Below, in pieces: positions 1-10,945 of a stretch of DNA of 64,000 nucleotides. The DNA comes from Burkholderia lata (GTDB lineage: Bacteria > Pseudomonadota > Gammaproteobacteria > Burkholderiales > Burkholderiaceae). The notes under the pieces were generated by a model. It saw only the letters and a list, made by a program, of their open reading frames with translations, searched no databases and was not told the DNA's origin. Within the stretch, counting starts at the first letter, position 1. Every line of letters begins with the position of its first letter. The position numbers and the translations under genes are program-made. Where the stretch lies: the NCBI RefSeq assembly GCF_000012945.1, contig NC_007510.1, forward strand, positions 3,596,001 through 3,660,000. Direction: 5' to 3'.

Positions 1-15
1 TTCAGCGAGGTTGGT

Positions 16-222
16 ATGTCCCGGGTCATCTCGGTTGCGCTGCTCGTCGGCGGCGTCGTGCTGCTGTATTTCGGCGGCCAGTCGTTCCATTCGATCAACG
101 ACAACGTGTCGCGCTTCTTCACCGGCTCGCCTGCAACGAAGACGATCCTGCTGATCGTGGGCGGCGCCGTCGCGTCGTTCATCGGCCTGATCGGCCTCGC
201 GATGCCGGGCGGCAAGCGCTGA
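16..222 (+). CDS. DUF3185-type small membrane protein
   Basis: This 68-residue protein has two hydrophobic segments (about residues 5-22 and 42-63) joined by a short polar loop containing FHSINDN. That layout and the GGxxLLYFGxxS start resemble the DUF3185 family of small inner-membrane proteins of unknown function. A GAGGT Shine-Dalgarno lies just upstream of the ATG. A GC-rich hairpin follows at about 282-304. No partner gene is visible because the window begins just before it. Function is unknown. Confidence 0.75.
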   Translation: MSRVISVALLVGGVVLLYFGGQSFHSINDNVSRFFTGSPATKTILLIVGGAVASFIGLIGLAMPGGKR

Positions 223-281
223 GCGCGCAGCCGCGCGATGCGCACATGGCCCGCGTCATACGTTCGGGCCACACCAAACGA

Positions 282-304
282 AACGGGCGGCCAGGCCGCC
301 CGTT
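282..304. terminator. hairpin between convergent genes
   Basis: A 9-bp stem (282-290 with 296-304) encloses a 5-base loop between two convergent genes. No strong T-tract follows on either strand, so this is a plausible but imperfect terminator. Confidence 0.45.
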
Positions 305-371
305 GCTTCAAACGCCCGCGATGCGCCGCATCGCGTGATCGCGGCGGTGTCACCGCCCGTCCGATCCGAAC

Positions 372-1145
372 CTAGAACTGCACTTCCGGCCTCGACGCCG
401 AGCGCGTGCCCGGCACCGGCCGGTTGCTCGCGCCGTGGTACGTGTACACGAGCGAAAACTTCACCTGGTCGGAACGGTTCTGCCCGGCCGAATGCAGCGT
501 GTTGCTGTGGAAGAACACGACGTCGCCCGTCTGCAGCGACGGGCACGTGGCCGCGTCGATCATCTTCTTGTTCGCCGGCAGGTCGCTGCGGAAGAACTTC
601 GCATCGTCGAATGCTTCTGGCCCGAATTCGGCCGTATGCGACCCCGGTACGAGCCACAGTGCGCCGTTCTCGTTCGTTTCCGGCCCGAGCGCGAGCCACA
701 CCGACACCATGTCCGGGCGCTCGAACGACCAGTAGCGGAAATCGCGATGCCAGCCGGTCAGGCTGCCGTACGCGGGGTGCTTCGTCATCATGCAGTTGTG
801 ATGCGCGCGCGACAGCACCGGTTCTTCACCGAAATACGCACGCATCCACGCACCGATTTCAGGTGCGATCGCACGCTCGGCGAAGGCCGGATCGCGCGAG
901 TACGCATCGAGCAGCCGCCGCACCGTATGCCCGCCCGGCGCATGCTTGGACTCGGGTGCGCCCGGGTAGCGCAGGTCCGCCTCGAACTCGATCGGCTCGG
1001 CCGCCTCCCGCAACTGGCGCTCCGCGATCTGTCTGAGCGCGGCGCATTGTTCCTCGCCGACGAGGCCACGCGCGACGACAAAGCCGCGCTCGCGCAATTC
1101 CGCGACTTGCGCGCGGATCGATTCCGACTGCAATGGAGACGACAT
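372..1145 (-). CDS. Phytanoyl-CoA dioxygenase (PhyH) family protein
   Basis: This 257-residue protein belongs to the Fe(II)/2-oxoglutarate-dependent PhyH oxygenases. The iron ligands are visible as an HRD triad in GWHRDFRYW (mid-protein) and a distal His in NTLHSAGQNRS. The Arg that should bind 2-oxoglutarate is probably the one in QNRSDQ. The reading frame stays open upstream to 1355, but the conserved protein begins at MSSPLQSESIRAQV, so that Met (1145) is taken as the start. The substrate cannot be told from sequence. Family members hydroxylate fatty acyl-CoAs, ectoine and many natural products. It stands alone, convergent with the preceding gene. Confidence 0.85.
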   Translation of the reverse strand: MSSPLQSESIRAQVAELRERGFVVARGLVGEEQCAALRQIAERQLREAAEPIEFEADLRYPGAPESKHAPGGHTVRRLLDAYSRDPAFAERAIAPEIGAWMRAYFGEEPVLSRAHHNCMMTKHPAYGSLTGWHRDFRYWSFERPDMVSVWLALGPETNENGALWLVPGSHTAEFGPEAFDDAKFFRSDLPANKKMIDAATCPSLQTGDVVFFHSNTLHSAGQNRSDQVKFSLVYTYHGASNRPVPGTRSASRPEVQF

Positions 1146-1500
1146 GGGATGCCAGACGCTTATTGTGTGAATGTGACACGATTGTAAATCGGCGCCGGAT
1201 GCCGCGAACAGCACCATTGTCGTGCGCAGGGGCATGCCAATCGCGGATTTGATCCGGCTCAAGGGAACTGTTCGCCGCGGCGCTGGCCTCACCGACAGGC
1301 GGTATGCGGCACACGCCTTGTGGCACAAGGGTTTATCGCGACTTTTGCCCGTCATGAATCCCCTGTAGCCTGTCGCGGCCTGTCAATTCTGGCGGGCGCG
1401 GCGCGCAGCGAGTTTCGGTAAGATCCGTTGCGCCATCCGAGGCCGTTCATACCAGTGCGCTCTCAAGGGCGCCATCCATACAAGCGAAGCATCGTTCACA
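1146..1500. other. Intergenic region between divergent genes
   Basis: This 355-base stretch separates the PhyH gene (minus) from the small ORF at 1501 (plus). A TACAAT hexamer on the minus strand (1186-1181) could be the -10 of the PhyH gene, though its -35 is poor. A TAAGAT near 1418 could serve the plus-strand ORF. I see no RNA gene or long repeat. Confidence 0.4.
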
Positions 1501-1841
1501 TGCCATTCCGTCTGACTTCCCGTCTCAGCCGCGCTGCGAAGCGCGTTGTGCCGCCCGCTCCTGCCCGCTCGCTGCGCCATCACCGCGCACGCACGCAGGC
1601 GCTGGCCGAGCGTACGCCCGCACATAGCCGGCTGGACGGTATCCGTGCGTGGTTCCACGCATTTTTCTCGATGATGAGCGCGCAGGCGTTCTCGCGCCGT
1701 GCGGGCCTGCGCTCGCTGCTGCAGAAGCCGTCGTCGCTGCGCGCGCTTGCGCTGCGCCGCGCGCTCGGCCCGCAGCGCCGCGTCAACCGCCCGCGCCGCC
1801 TCGCGGCCAGCAACGGCTGGTTCGGGTTCGGCGCGCGCTGA
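1501..1841 (+). CDS. Hypothetical Arg-rich small basic protein
   Basis: This encodes 113 residues, extremely rich in Arg, Ala and Leu, with no transmembrane segment or recognisable domain. Codon use (CTG, TCG, GCG, CAG, AAG) fits the surrounding real genes, and a strong rho-independent terminator follows 84 bases after the stop, which together argue for a genuine gene. I do not recognise the family. The charge suggests nucleic-acid or ribosome association, but that is only inference. An upstream in-frame ATG at 1428 has no better signal. Confidence 0.5.
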
Positions 1842-1924
1842 GCACACGCCGGCGGGCACCGCACGCGACGATCGCCGTCGCGCTGCCGCCCGCCGGTCCG
1901 ATTGCCACGACGATCGGAACCCAT

Positions 1925-1952
1925 AAAAAACCCCGGCTTTGCCGGGGTTTTT
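1925..1952. terminator. Bidirectional rho-independent terminator
   Basis: The stem CCCCGGC/GCCGGGG (1931-1937 with 1941-1947) is flanked by an A-run and a T-run. It can therefore end transcription of the plus-strand ORF and of metK on the minus strand. Confidence 0.85.
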
Positions 1953-1971
1953 CATTTGCAGCGAACGACGC

Positions 1972-3159
<1,188 letters not shown>

Positions 3160-3345
3160 TTTTTCAGGCTCCTGTGTGGTTACGGTTGGTTTCACGTAGC
3201 CAGCTTCGTTGGGCCTGAAGCGGCGACGCTTTAGCGGATTACCAGGACCGGGCAGCGCGTGTAACGCTAACCGGCTTCGCCCCGCAAGTTGTCAGTTAAC
3301 TCGGCGAAGCCCGTATTATAGCGGCTTTCCTGAATTGTCACAGAG
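3160..3345 (-). promoter_or_regulatory. metK promoter and structured leader
   Basis: On the minus strand a perfect TATAAT lies at 3320-3315, with GTGACA about 15 bases upstream as a possible -35. A perfect 9-bp inverted repeat GGCTTCGCC/GGCGAAGCC follows (arms at 3311-3303 and 3281-3273 with a 21-base spacer). It overlaps the predicted transcription start, so it could be an operator or the base of a leader hairpin. Further on, TTAGCG can pair with CGCTAA next to a GCTAAAG (3235-3229). I could not fit it convincingly to a known SAM riboswitch. Confidence 0.45.
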
Positions 3346-3424
3346 CGCCGCCCGTGCTGCATCTTCCGCTGTTTCACCATCCTGTTTGCAAAGCGCCGGC
3401 CAGCCGGTCCCACGGAGGTTTCGC

Positions 3425-4309
3425 ATGCTAGGTCGTCTAGGCACGCACCTCGCCATTGGCTTGCTGAAACTGCTCGCCCTGTTGCCGTACGGCCTGACCG
3501 CACGGTTCGGCGATGGTCTCGGCTGGCTGCTCTACAAGATCCCCAGCCGGCGAAAACGCATCGTACACACCAATCTGAAGCTCTGCTTCCCGGATTGGAG
3601 CGACGAGCGTCGCGAGGAAGTCGCCGGGCAGCATTTCCGCCATGCGATCCGCAGCTACGTCGAGCGCAGCTACCAGTGGTTCGCGTCGGAACAGGCCTAC
3701 CGCAAGCTGTTTACGGTCGAGAGCGAAGTCGATCTCAGCGATCCGGACATGCCCCCGACCCTCCTGCTCGGCTTCCATTTCGTCGGCATCGAGGCCGGCT
3801 CGATGGCGATCAATCTCGCCCTCAACCGGCCATGCGGCTCGCTCTACACGCCGATGAAGAGCCCGGAAATCGAAGCCGCGGCCAAAGCCGGCCGCAGCCG
3901 CTTCGGCGCTGAACTGGCGAGCCGTGCCGACAGCGCGCGTACCGTGCTGCGCTGGCTGCGCGACCGCAAGCCGGTGATGCTGGGTGCAGACATGGATTAC
4001 GGGCTGCGCAACTCGACGTTCGTACCCTTCTTCGGCATACCTGCCTGCACGCTGACGGCGGTCGGCCGGTTCGCAAAGACCGGCCACGCGCAGGTTCTGC
4101 CCTTCATCGGCGAGGTGCTGCCGAACTACAAGGGCTACCGTCTGAAGGTCTTCAAGCCGTGGGCCGACTACCCGACCGGCGACGACGATCTCGACGCGCG
4201 GCGGATGAACGAATTCCTCGAGGAACAGATCCCGCTGATGCCCGAGCAATACTATTGGGTCCACAAGCGCTTCAAGACGCGCCCGGCCGGTGAGCCGAGC
4301 CTGTACTGA
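3425..4309 (+). CDS. lpxL: Lipid A biosynthesis lauroyl-type acyltransferase
   Basis: This 294-residue member of the LpxL/LpxM (HtrB/MsbB) family transfers a secondary acyl chain to lipid A at the inner face of the inner membrane. A single N-terminal hydrophobic segment (about residues 9-38) anchors it. The catalytic HX4E motif is at H118-E123 (GFHFVGIE). A GGAGG Shine-Dalgarno (CGGAGGTTTCGC) precedes ATG 3425, so longer in-frame starts are rejected. It is divergent from metK. The acyl chain used cannot be told from sequence. Confidence 0.93.
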   Translation: MLGRLGTHLAIGLLKLLALLPYGLTARFGDGLGWLLYKIPSRRKRIVHTNLKLCFPDWSDERREEVAGQHFRHAIRSYVERSYQWFASEQAYRKLFTVESEVDLSDPDMPPTLLLGFHFVGIEAGSMAINLALNRPCGSLYTPMKSPEIEAAAKAGRSRFGAELASRADSARTVLRWLRDRKPVMLGADMDYGLRNSTFVPFFGIPACTLTAVGRFAKTGHAQVLPFIGEVLPNYKGYRLKVFKPWADYPTGDDDLDARRMNEFLEEQIPLMPEQYYWVHKRFKTRPAGEPSLY

Positions 4310-4330
4310 GCCATGCTCGCGGGCGCGCGG

Positions 4331-4633
4331 TCACGTGCGTGCCCGCGCTCTCGCTACCTTGGGCACGCCTTTCGCGCGTGCCTGCCACAAGTCGTAAGCG
4401 GATTGCTGCGCGAGCCAAAGATCCGCGCGACCGCCGTTCTCCTCGCCGAGCCACGCCTCGATGCGCAACGCCATTTCCGGCGAAATCCCCGCATGACCAT
4501 GCAGAATGCGCGATAACGCCGCACGCGTGACGCCGAGTTGCGCCGCGGCCTCGGTGACAGTCAGGCCGAATGCCGGCAGCACGTCGTCGCGCAGCGCTTC
4601 GCCTGGGTGCGGCGGATTGAAGATGCGAGTCAT
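4331..4633 (-). CDS. higA: HigA-type antitoxin (XRE family)
   Basis: This 100-residue protein carries a helix-turn-helix (about residues 28-60; [20 protein letters not shown]) and the PHPGEAL start typical of HigA antitoxins. It should bind HigB and repress the operon through the palindrome at 4970-4988. The ATG at 4633 has a GAGGTGA Shine-Dalgarno that lies inside the 13-base gap after higB. The toxin gene comes first, the inverted order that marks higBA systems. The C-terminus ends in a short Arg/Ala-rich tail. Confidence 0.88.
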   Translation of the reverse strand: MTRIFNPPHPGEALRDDVLPAFGLTVTEAAAQLGVTRAALSRILHGHAGISPEMALRIEAWLGEENGGRADLWLAQQSAYDLWQARAKGVPKVARARART

Positions 4634-4646
4634 GGCTTGAATCACC

Positions 4647-4925
4647 TCAGTGGTAGTCCTGGTAATCGACCAGGACGGCATCGGCGCCCTCGAAACTGAA
4701 CGTCAGACGCCAGTTGCTGCTCACGCTCACCGCGAAATGGCCGTCCAGTCCCCTGGCAAGACCGTGAAAGCGCCAGCCCGGCACGTTCATGTCGAGCGGC
4801 CGGCTCGCGACGTCGAGACGCGCAAGCTGGCGCTGTAACCTTGGCGCATGGTCGGGCCGGATGCCGGCCTTGTTCCCGTTCGTGAAAAACGCTTCCAGCC
4901 CCTTGTGCTGCCACGACTTGATCAT
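4647..4925 (-). CDS. higB: HigB-type toxin (RelE superfamily)
   Basis: This 92-residue protein starts [14 protein letters not shown] and ends with the [24 protein letters not shown] core, the profile of HigB/RelE ribosome-dependent mRNA endonucleases. The internal start at 4925 fits family length; the open frame continues to 4982 only through non-homologous sequence. It is followed after 13 bases by higA and preceded by a 7-bp inverted repeat that overlaps its likely -10. Activity is inferred from family membership. Confidence 0.88.
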   Translation of the reverse strand: MIKSWQHKGLEAFFTNGNKAGIRPDHAPRLQRQLARLDVASRPLDMNVPGWRFHGLARGLDGHFAVSVSSNWRLTFSFEGADAVLVDYQDYH

Positions 4926-4969
4926 GGATCTCCCAGATGCGAGTCGCGATGCCGACAGCATGGCCCATG

Positions 4970-4988
4970 CGTATAGCCACACTATACG
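4970..4988. promoter_or_regulatory. higBA operator palindrome
   Basis: CGTATAG-N5-CTATACG is a perfect 7-bp inverted repeat centred 54 bases upstream of the higB start. It overlaps a minus-strand TATAGT that could be the -10. This is the expected position for autorepression by HigA/HigBA. Confidence 0.7.
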
Positions 4989-5308
4989 AATCGCTTGATT
5001 GCCTCGTCAATTTGACCTGTACGAAAGTACGCGCCCGCGCCATCCCGTGTTTTCGCCGCCCCCTGCTCGCACGACGACAGGTCCGCCACACCGCATCAAT
5101 CTGCCCGCCTGTCGCACACGCGACCAGTCGACCGATCGGCAGATGCACCCCATTTCACCCTCACCCGCCCCCGCCCGCGCAGGACGCCCCTGTCGGCTGC
5201 ATGTATCATTTGCGGTTGAGATCAGCACGACGAACGAGGCCGCCCGGCATGGCGCGGCGTCGCGCGCACCGCGCTGACCGCCTTGTTCGCCATGGAAATC
5301 CGGACCCA
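4989..5308. other. Spacer between higBA and dapF
   Basis: These 320 bases carry no convincing gene. A TATCAT at about 5206-5211 is a possible dapF -10. A six-codon mini-ORF (ATG 5292, TGA 5310-5312) overlaps the dapF GTG start. The low-quality reading frames here do not resemble known proteins. Confidence 0.4.
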
Positions 5309-6178
5309 GTGAAACTCTCGTTCACCAAGATGCACGGCGCGGGCAACGACTTCGTCGTGCTCGACGGCTATTCGCGCGCGTTGCCGCCGCTCACCGAAGC
5401 GCAGGTGCGTGCGCTCGCCAATCGTCACTTCGGCATCGGCGCCGACCAGCTGCTGCTCGTCGAAAAACCGACCGTCGACGGCGTGGATTTCAAGTACCGG
5501 ATCTTCAATTGCGACGGCGGCGAGGTCGAACACTGCGGCAACGGCGCACGCTGCTTCGTGAAATTCGTCAGCGACCGCGGCCTGACCGACAAGCGCAGCG
5601 TGCGCGTGCAGGTGATGAAGGGCCTGATCACGCTGACGATGCAGGACAACGGCGAAGTCGTCGTCGACATGGGTGCGCCCGTGTTCACGCCGGCGCAGGT
5701 GCCGTTCGACGCAGCGGGCCTCGACGGCCGCACCGAGGGCCACGACACGCTGTGGCCGCTCGACGTCGGCGGCGCGACGCGCTGGATCTCGACGGTGACG
5801 ATGGGCAACCCGCACGCGGTGCAGGTCGTCGACGACGCCGAGGCCTATCCGGTGCTCGAAGAAGGCCCGCTGATCGAGCACCATGCGCGCTTTCCGGAGC
5901 GCGTGAACGCCGGCTTCATGCAGGTCGTGTCGCGCAGCGAAGTGAAGCTGCGCGTGTACGAACGCGCGGCGGGCGAGACGCTCGCGTGCGGCACCGGCGC
6001 GTGCGCGGCGGTCGCGGCCGGCATCCGGCGCGGCCTGCTCGATTCGCCCGTGACCGTGCACACGCACGGCGGCACGCTGACGATCAGCTGGGACGGCGCG
6101 CGCGACGAAGCCGCCGCGCTGATGATGGCCGGGCCCGCCACGACCGTGTTCGAAGGCGAGATCGACCTGCCCGCCTGA
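5309..6178 (+). CDS. dapF: Diaminopimelate epimerase
   Basis: DapF converts LL- to meso-diaminopimelate for lysine and peptidoglycan. The protein is 289 residues from a GTG start reading [15 protein letters not shown]. The two catalytic cysteines are seen as C76 in EHCGNGAR and C227 in LACGTGACA, one per pseudo-symmetric half. It opens the dapF-DUF484-xerC cluster, a gene order also found in enterobacteria. The frame is open upstream to 4937, but the canonical N-terminus fixes the GTG. Confidence 0.97.
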   Translation: MKLSFTKMHGAGNDFVVLDGYSRALPPLTEAQVRALANRHFGIGADQLLLVEKPTVDGVDFKYRIFNCDGGEVEHCGNGARCFVKFVSDRGLTDKRSVRVQVMKGLITLTMQDNGEVVVDMGAPVFTPAQVPFDAAGLDGRTEGHDTLWPLDVGGATRWISTVTMGNPHAVQVVDDAEAYPVLEEGPLIEHHARFPERVNAGFMQVVSRSEVKLRVYERAAGETLACGTGACAAVAAGIRRGLLDSPVTVHTHGGTLTISWDGARDEAAALMMAGPATTVFEGEIDLPA

Positions 6179-6215
6179 CCCCGCAACGTCCTTGATAACT
6201 GAACGCTCCAGCCAC

Positions 6216-6944
6216 ATGAACGATCGCGAAGTCGCCGACTACCTGCTCGCCAATCCCGAATTCTTCGCGCAGCACGCCGAACTGCTCGCGACGATCCGCC
6301 TCGCGAACCCGCACGGCAAGGCCGCGATCTCGCTGCAGGAGCGGCAGATGGAGATGCTGCGCGACAAGAACAAGCATCTCGAGCGCCGGCTCGCCGAACT
6401 CGTGCGCTACGGCCACGAGAACGACAGCCTGTCCGCGAAATTCAGCCGCTGGACCGCGCGCGTGATCGCGGAACGCGATCCGTACGCGCTGCCGCGCACG
6501 ATCGCCGACGGCATCGCCGAAGTATTCGACGTGCCGCAGACGGCGCTGCGCGTGTGGGACGTCGCCGACACCTACTCGCAGGCCGATTTCGCGCGCCAGG
6601 TCGGCGAGGAAGTGCGTCTGTTCACGAACGGGCTGTCGACGCCGTACTGCGGCGCGAACACGGGCTTCGAAGCCGCGCAGTGGCTCGCGCCCGCGGTCGC
6701 CGCCTCGGCCGCGAATGCGGCGGAAGGCGCGGAAGCCACGCCGCCGGCCGGCGACGGCTCGGCCGCGTCGGTCGCGCTGCTCGCGCTGCGCGCGCCGCTC
6801 GCCGGCACCGATGCGCCCGCGTTCGGCCTGCTCGTGCTCGGCTCGCCCGATCCGCGCCGTTTCCACGACGGGATGGCCACCGATTTCCTCGCGCAGATCG
6901 CGACGCTCGCAAGCGCCGCGCTCACGCGCCTGCTGCCGCACTGA
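6216..6944 (+). CDS. DUF484 family protein
   Basis: This 242-residue cytoplasmic protein is the usual partner between dapF and xerC. The N-terminus (MNDREVADYLLANPEFFAQH) and the following charged helix are family hallmarks, and the rest resembles a GAF-like domain. An Ala-rich stretch (about residues 160-185) is low complexity. Start 6216 is preferred over the ATA/ATG frame start at 6192 because the conserved MNDREV begins there. Biochemical function is unknown. Confidence 0.9.
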   Translation: MNDREVADYLLANPEFFAQHAELLATIRLANPHGKAAISLQERQMEMLRDKNKHLERRLAELVRYGHENDSLSAKFSRWTARVIAERDPYALPRTIADGIAEVFDVPQTALRVWDVADTYSQADFARQVGEEVRLFTNGLSTPYCGANTGFEAAQWLAPAVAASAANAAEGAEATPPAGDGSAASVALLALRAPLAGTDAPAFGLLVLGSPDPRRFHDGMATDFLAQIATLASAALTRLLPH

Positions 6945-6958
6945 TCCTTCCGCCCGCG

Positions 6959-7879
6959 ATGACAGACGATCCGATCGCCGCCTACCTGTCGAACCTGAAG
7001 CACGTCAGGCAGCTGTCGGAACACACGCTGCGCGGATACACGCACGAACTCGACGAGCTGAAGAAGCTCGCGAACGGCCGGCCGCTCGAAGCGCTGACGG
7101 CCGCCGACATGCGCGGCGCGGTTGCGCGCGCACATTCGGGCGGGCTGTCCGCGCGGTCGATCTCGCACCGGCTGTCCGCGTGGCGCGCGTTCTACCGCTG
7201 GCTCGCGCAGCGCATCGAGATGCCCGCGAACCCGGTCGCCGCGGTGCGCGCGCCGAAACGCGCGAAGACCTTGCCGAAGGCCCTGTCGGTCGACGATGCT
7301 TCCGCATTGATGAACGCGCCGCTCGCCAACACGACCGAAGGCATCCGCGATCACGCAATCCTCGAGCTGTTCTATTCGTCGGGGCTGCGCCTCGCCGAGC
7401 TGATCGGGCTCGACGTGATGTACACGCAGGCCGACGGCTACCGCTCGGCCGGCTGGCTCGATCTCGCCGAAGCCGAAGTCACCGTGCGCGGCAAGGGCAA
7501 CAAGGAGCGCAAGGTGCCGGTCGGCCGCAAGGCGATCGATGCGCTGAACGCATGGCTCGCTGTGCGCGGCGAGTTCGTGAAGCACGATCCGCATCCGCTG
7601 TTCGTGTCCGTGCGCGGCAACCGGATGTCGCCGGGCGTCGTGCGCGAACGCGTGAAGCGCGCGGCGCTCACTGCGGGCATCCCCGCCAACGTCCATCCGC
7701 ACGTGCTGCGCCACTCGTTCGCGACGCACGTGCTGCAGTCGAGCGGCGACCTGCGTGCGGTGCAGGAACTGCTCGGCCACGCGAGCGTCTCCGCGACGCA
7801 GGTCTATACGTCGCTCGACTTCCAGCATCTCGCGAAGATTTACGACAGCGCGCATCCGCGCGCGAAGAAGCGCGACTGA
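6959..7879 (+). CDS. xerC: Tyrosine recombinase XerC
   Basis: XerC, with XerD, resolves chromosome dimers at dif. The 306-residue protein has the N-terminal SAM-like DNA-binding domain (about 5-90) and the catalytic domain. The active-site set R144 (SSGLRLAEL), H248, R251 (HVLRHSF), H274 (LLGHAS) and Y283 (QVYTSLD) is complete. It follows DUF484 by 14 bases, so the two are co-transcribed. A xerC within a dapF cluster is a chromosomal housekeeping gene, not a phage integrase. Confidence 0.97.
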   Translation: MTDDPIAAYLSNLKHVRQLSEHTLRGYTHELDELKKLANGRPLEALTAADMRGAVARAHSGGLSARSISHRLSAWRAFYRWLAQRIEMPANPVAAVRAPKRAKTLPKALSVDDASALMNAPLANTTEGIRDHAILELFYSSGLRLAELIGLDVMYTQADGYRSAGWLDLAEAEVTVRGKGNKERKVPVGRKAIDALNAWLAVRGEFVKHDPHPLFVSVRGNRMSPGVVRERVKRAALTAGIPANVHPHVLRHSFATHVLQSSGDLRAVQELLGHASVSATQVYTSLDFQHLAKIYDSAHPRAKKRD

Positions 7880-7955
7880 CGCGCTTCCCGTGTTACCCGC
7901 CGCGCGCGGCGACCGGCCACGGTCGGCTTCGCGCCCGGCCCATTTCGATCTCATC

Positions 7956-9170
7956 ATGCAAACCGTCACCCTCAAGCCGTCCAAGGAAAAATCGCTGCTG
8001 CGCCGCCATCCGTGGATCTACGCCAATGCGATCGACCGCGTCGACGGAAAGCCCGCGCCCGGCGCGACCGTGATCGTGCGCGCGCACGACGGCCGCTTCC
8101 TCGCGCGCGGTGCGTACAGCCCGCAATCGCAGATCCGCGTGCGCGTGTGGAGCTTCGACGAGAACGAGCCGATCGATCACGCGTTCTTCAAGCGCCGCGT
8201 CCAGCGCGCGGTCTCGCACCGCACGACGATGGTGTCGGGCACGGGCGCGGTGCGGCTCGTGTTCGGCGAAGCCGACGGGCTGCCGGGGCTGATCGTCGAC
8301 TACTACGTCGCGGACACCGCCGAAGCCGGCGCAACGCCGCGCGGCCAGCTCGTCTGCCAGTTCATGGCCGCGGGCGTCGAGGCATGGAAGGACGCGATCG
8401 TGAAGGCACTCGTCGGCGCCACGGACTGCCCGAACGTCTACGAACGCTCGGACGTCTCGATCCGCGACAAGGAAGGGCTCGAACAGACGACCGGCGTGCT
8501 GGCCGGCGATGCGCCGCCCGCGACGCTGATCTCGAACGAAAACGGCGTGCGCTATCACGTCGACGTGCCGAACGGCCACAAGACGGGCTTCTACGTCGAC
8601 CAGCGCGACAACCGCGCGCTGGTCGCGCAGTACGCGGCCGATCGCGACGTGCTGAACTGCTTCTGCTACACGGGCGGCTTCTCGCTCGCGGCGCTCAAGG
8701 GCGGCGCGAAGCGCGTCGTGTCGATCGACTCGTCGGGCGATGCGCTCGCGCTCGCGCAGCAGAACGTCGTCGCCAACGGCTTCGACGCCGAACGCGCGAC
8801 CTGGCTCGACGCCGACGCATTCAAGACGCTGCGCCGCCTCGTCGACGAAGGCGAGCGCTTCGACCTGATCGTGCTCGATCCGCCGAAGTTCGCACCAACC
8901 CGCGACAGCGTCGATCGCGCGGCCCGCGCGTACAAGGACATCAACCTGAGCGGCTTCAAGCTGCTGCGTCCGGGCGGCCTGCTGTTCACGTACTCGTGCT
9001 CGGGCGCGATCGACATGGACCTGTTCCAGAAGATCGTCGCAGGCGCGGCCGCCGACGCGAAGGTCGACGCGCGCATCCTGAAGCGCCTCGGCGCGGGTGT
9101 CGATCACCCGCTGCTCGCCGCCTTCCCGGAAGGCGAATATCTGAAGGGCCTGCTGTTGCAAATCGTCTGA
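7956..9170 (+). CDS. 23S rRNA (cytosine-C5) methyltransferase, RlmI-like
   Basis: This 404-residue class I SAM-dependent methyltransferase has an N-terminal PUA-like RNA-binding domain (about residues 1-80; KEKSLLRRHPWIYANAI) and a C-terminal Rossmann domain. The SAM-binding region includes NCFCYTGGFSLAAL, then the DPPKFAPTR motif IV and SCSGAIDMDLF, as in E. coli RlmI, which modifies C1962 of 23S rRNA. The ATG at 7956 is chosen over an open frame reaching back into xerC. The exact target base is inferred. Confidence 0.88.
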   Translation: MQTVTLKPSKEKSLLRRHPWIYANAIDRVDGKPAPGATVIVRAHDGRFLARGAYSPQSQIRVRVWSFDENEPIDHAFFKRRVQRAVSHRTTMVSGTGAVRLVFGEADGLPGLIVDYYVADTAEAGATPRGQLVCQFMAAGVEAWKDAIVKALVGATDCPNVYERSDVSIRDKEGLEQTTGVLAGDAPPATLISNENGVRYHVDVPNGHKTGFYVDQRDNRALVAQYAADRDVLNCFCYTGGFSLAALKGGAKRVVSIDSSGDALALAQQNVVANGFDAERATWLDADAFKTLRRLVDEGERFDLIVLDPPKFAPTRDSVDRAARAYKDINLSGFKLLRPGGLLFTYSCSGAIDMDLFQKIVAGAAADAKVDARILKRLGAGVDHPLLAAFPEGEYLKGLLLQIV

Positions 9171-9370
9171 TCGCCCCGATCTACGCGCGTAACCGTCCGC
9201 CGGCCGCTACCTTGCACCCGGCGGATCCGCGCTCCCGCCTGTCGTTCGGACGACGGGCGAGGGCTTGACAGGTATGTTTCAATGGATGGTTGTGCGCCCC
9301 GGCTGGCAAAGCCCCGGGCGCGACGCACATCCTGGTTTTGACCCCGATTCACGAACCACAGGCGATTGAC

Positions 9371-10450
<1,080 letters not shown>

Positions 10451-10945
10451 CGCGCGCGGGCAACCGTCGCGCCCCCGCCGCACGGCCGCCTCGCGGGCGG
10501 TTGCTGCGGCCGCGGGGCGCCTTTTCCGGGCAGGGTTTCGCCGTCATCGCTTTTTCGCGATTTGCGCGTTATATTTTCTAGATATTGGCGCAGCCGACGG
10601 GGATCGACCCGATACGGCGCCCGCTTGCGATTCAGTTACAATACGTGCCCGCTGGAGTACGGCAACAAACAGGCCCGGTTCTTGCTGAACCAGTTTTCCG
10701 GGCATCGCAACCGCGCCGGATCGCCAATCCGCCTCCCGGCCGCGGCCGATGCGATGTGCCGCGCAGCACACCGGTTCGCAGCGCGCGCAACTCCGCGCCA
10801 GGCCTATCCTGGTATTTGAGAACCGGTTTTCCAGAGGCTTTCGGCCCCGCGGCGGCAAATCGCAAATGATTGCAAGCGCGGTTGCGGGTAATCCCAAAGT
10901 GCAGGCAATATCTCTTGATTTGCCGCACATTGAAGAAGCAAGCAG
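10451..10945. other. Long leader region upstream of dksA
   Basis: This is a 495-base non-coding stretch. TACAAT at about 10636-10641 may be a -10 element. Two near-identical 13-mers, GAACCAGTTTTCC (10687-10699) and GAACCGGTTTTCC (10820-10832), lie 133 bases apart; the second contains the palindrome AACCGGTT. No RNA gene or conserved ORF is evident. A long 5' leader for dksA is likely. Confidence 0.4.

Noticed and set aside
3160..3320. A definite SAM-II call for the metK leader
   Set aside because: The GCTAAAG is too far from the stem and no loop-tail pseudoknot partner was found; it is kept only as a candidate leader.
6959..7879. xerC as a phage or integron integrase marking a mobile element
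   Set aside because: It sits in the dapF-DUF484-xerC housekeeping order, with no flanking repeats or cargo.
6572..7984. A 470-codon minus-strand frame over DUF484 and xerC
   Set aside because: This is a shadow of the plus-strand genes, with atypical codon use.
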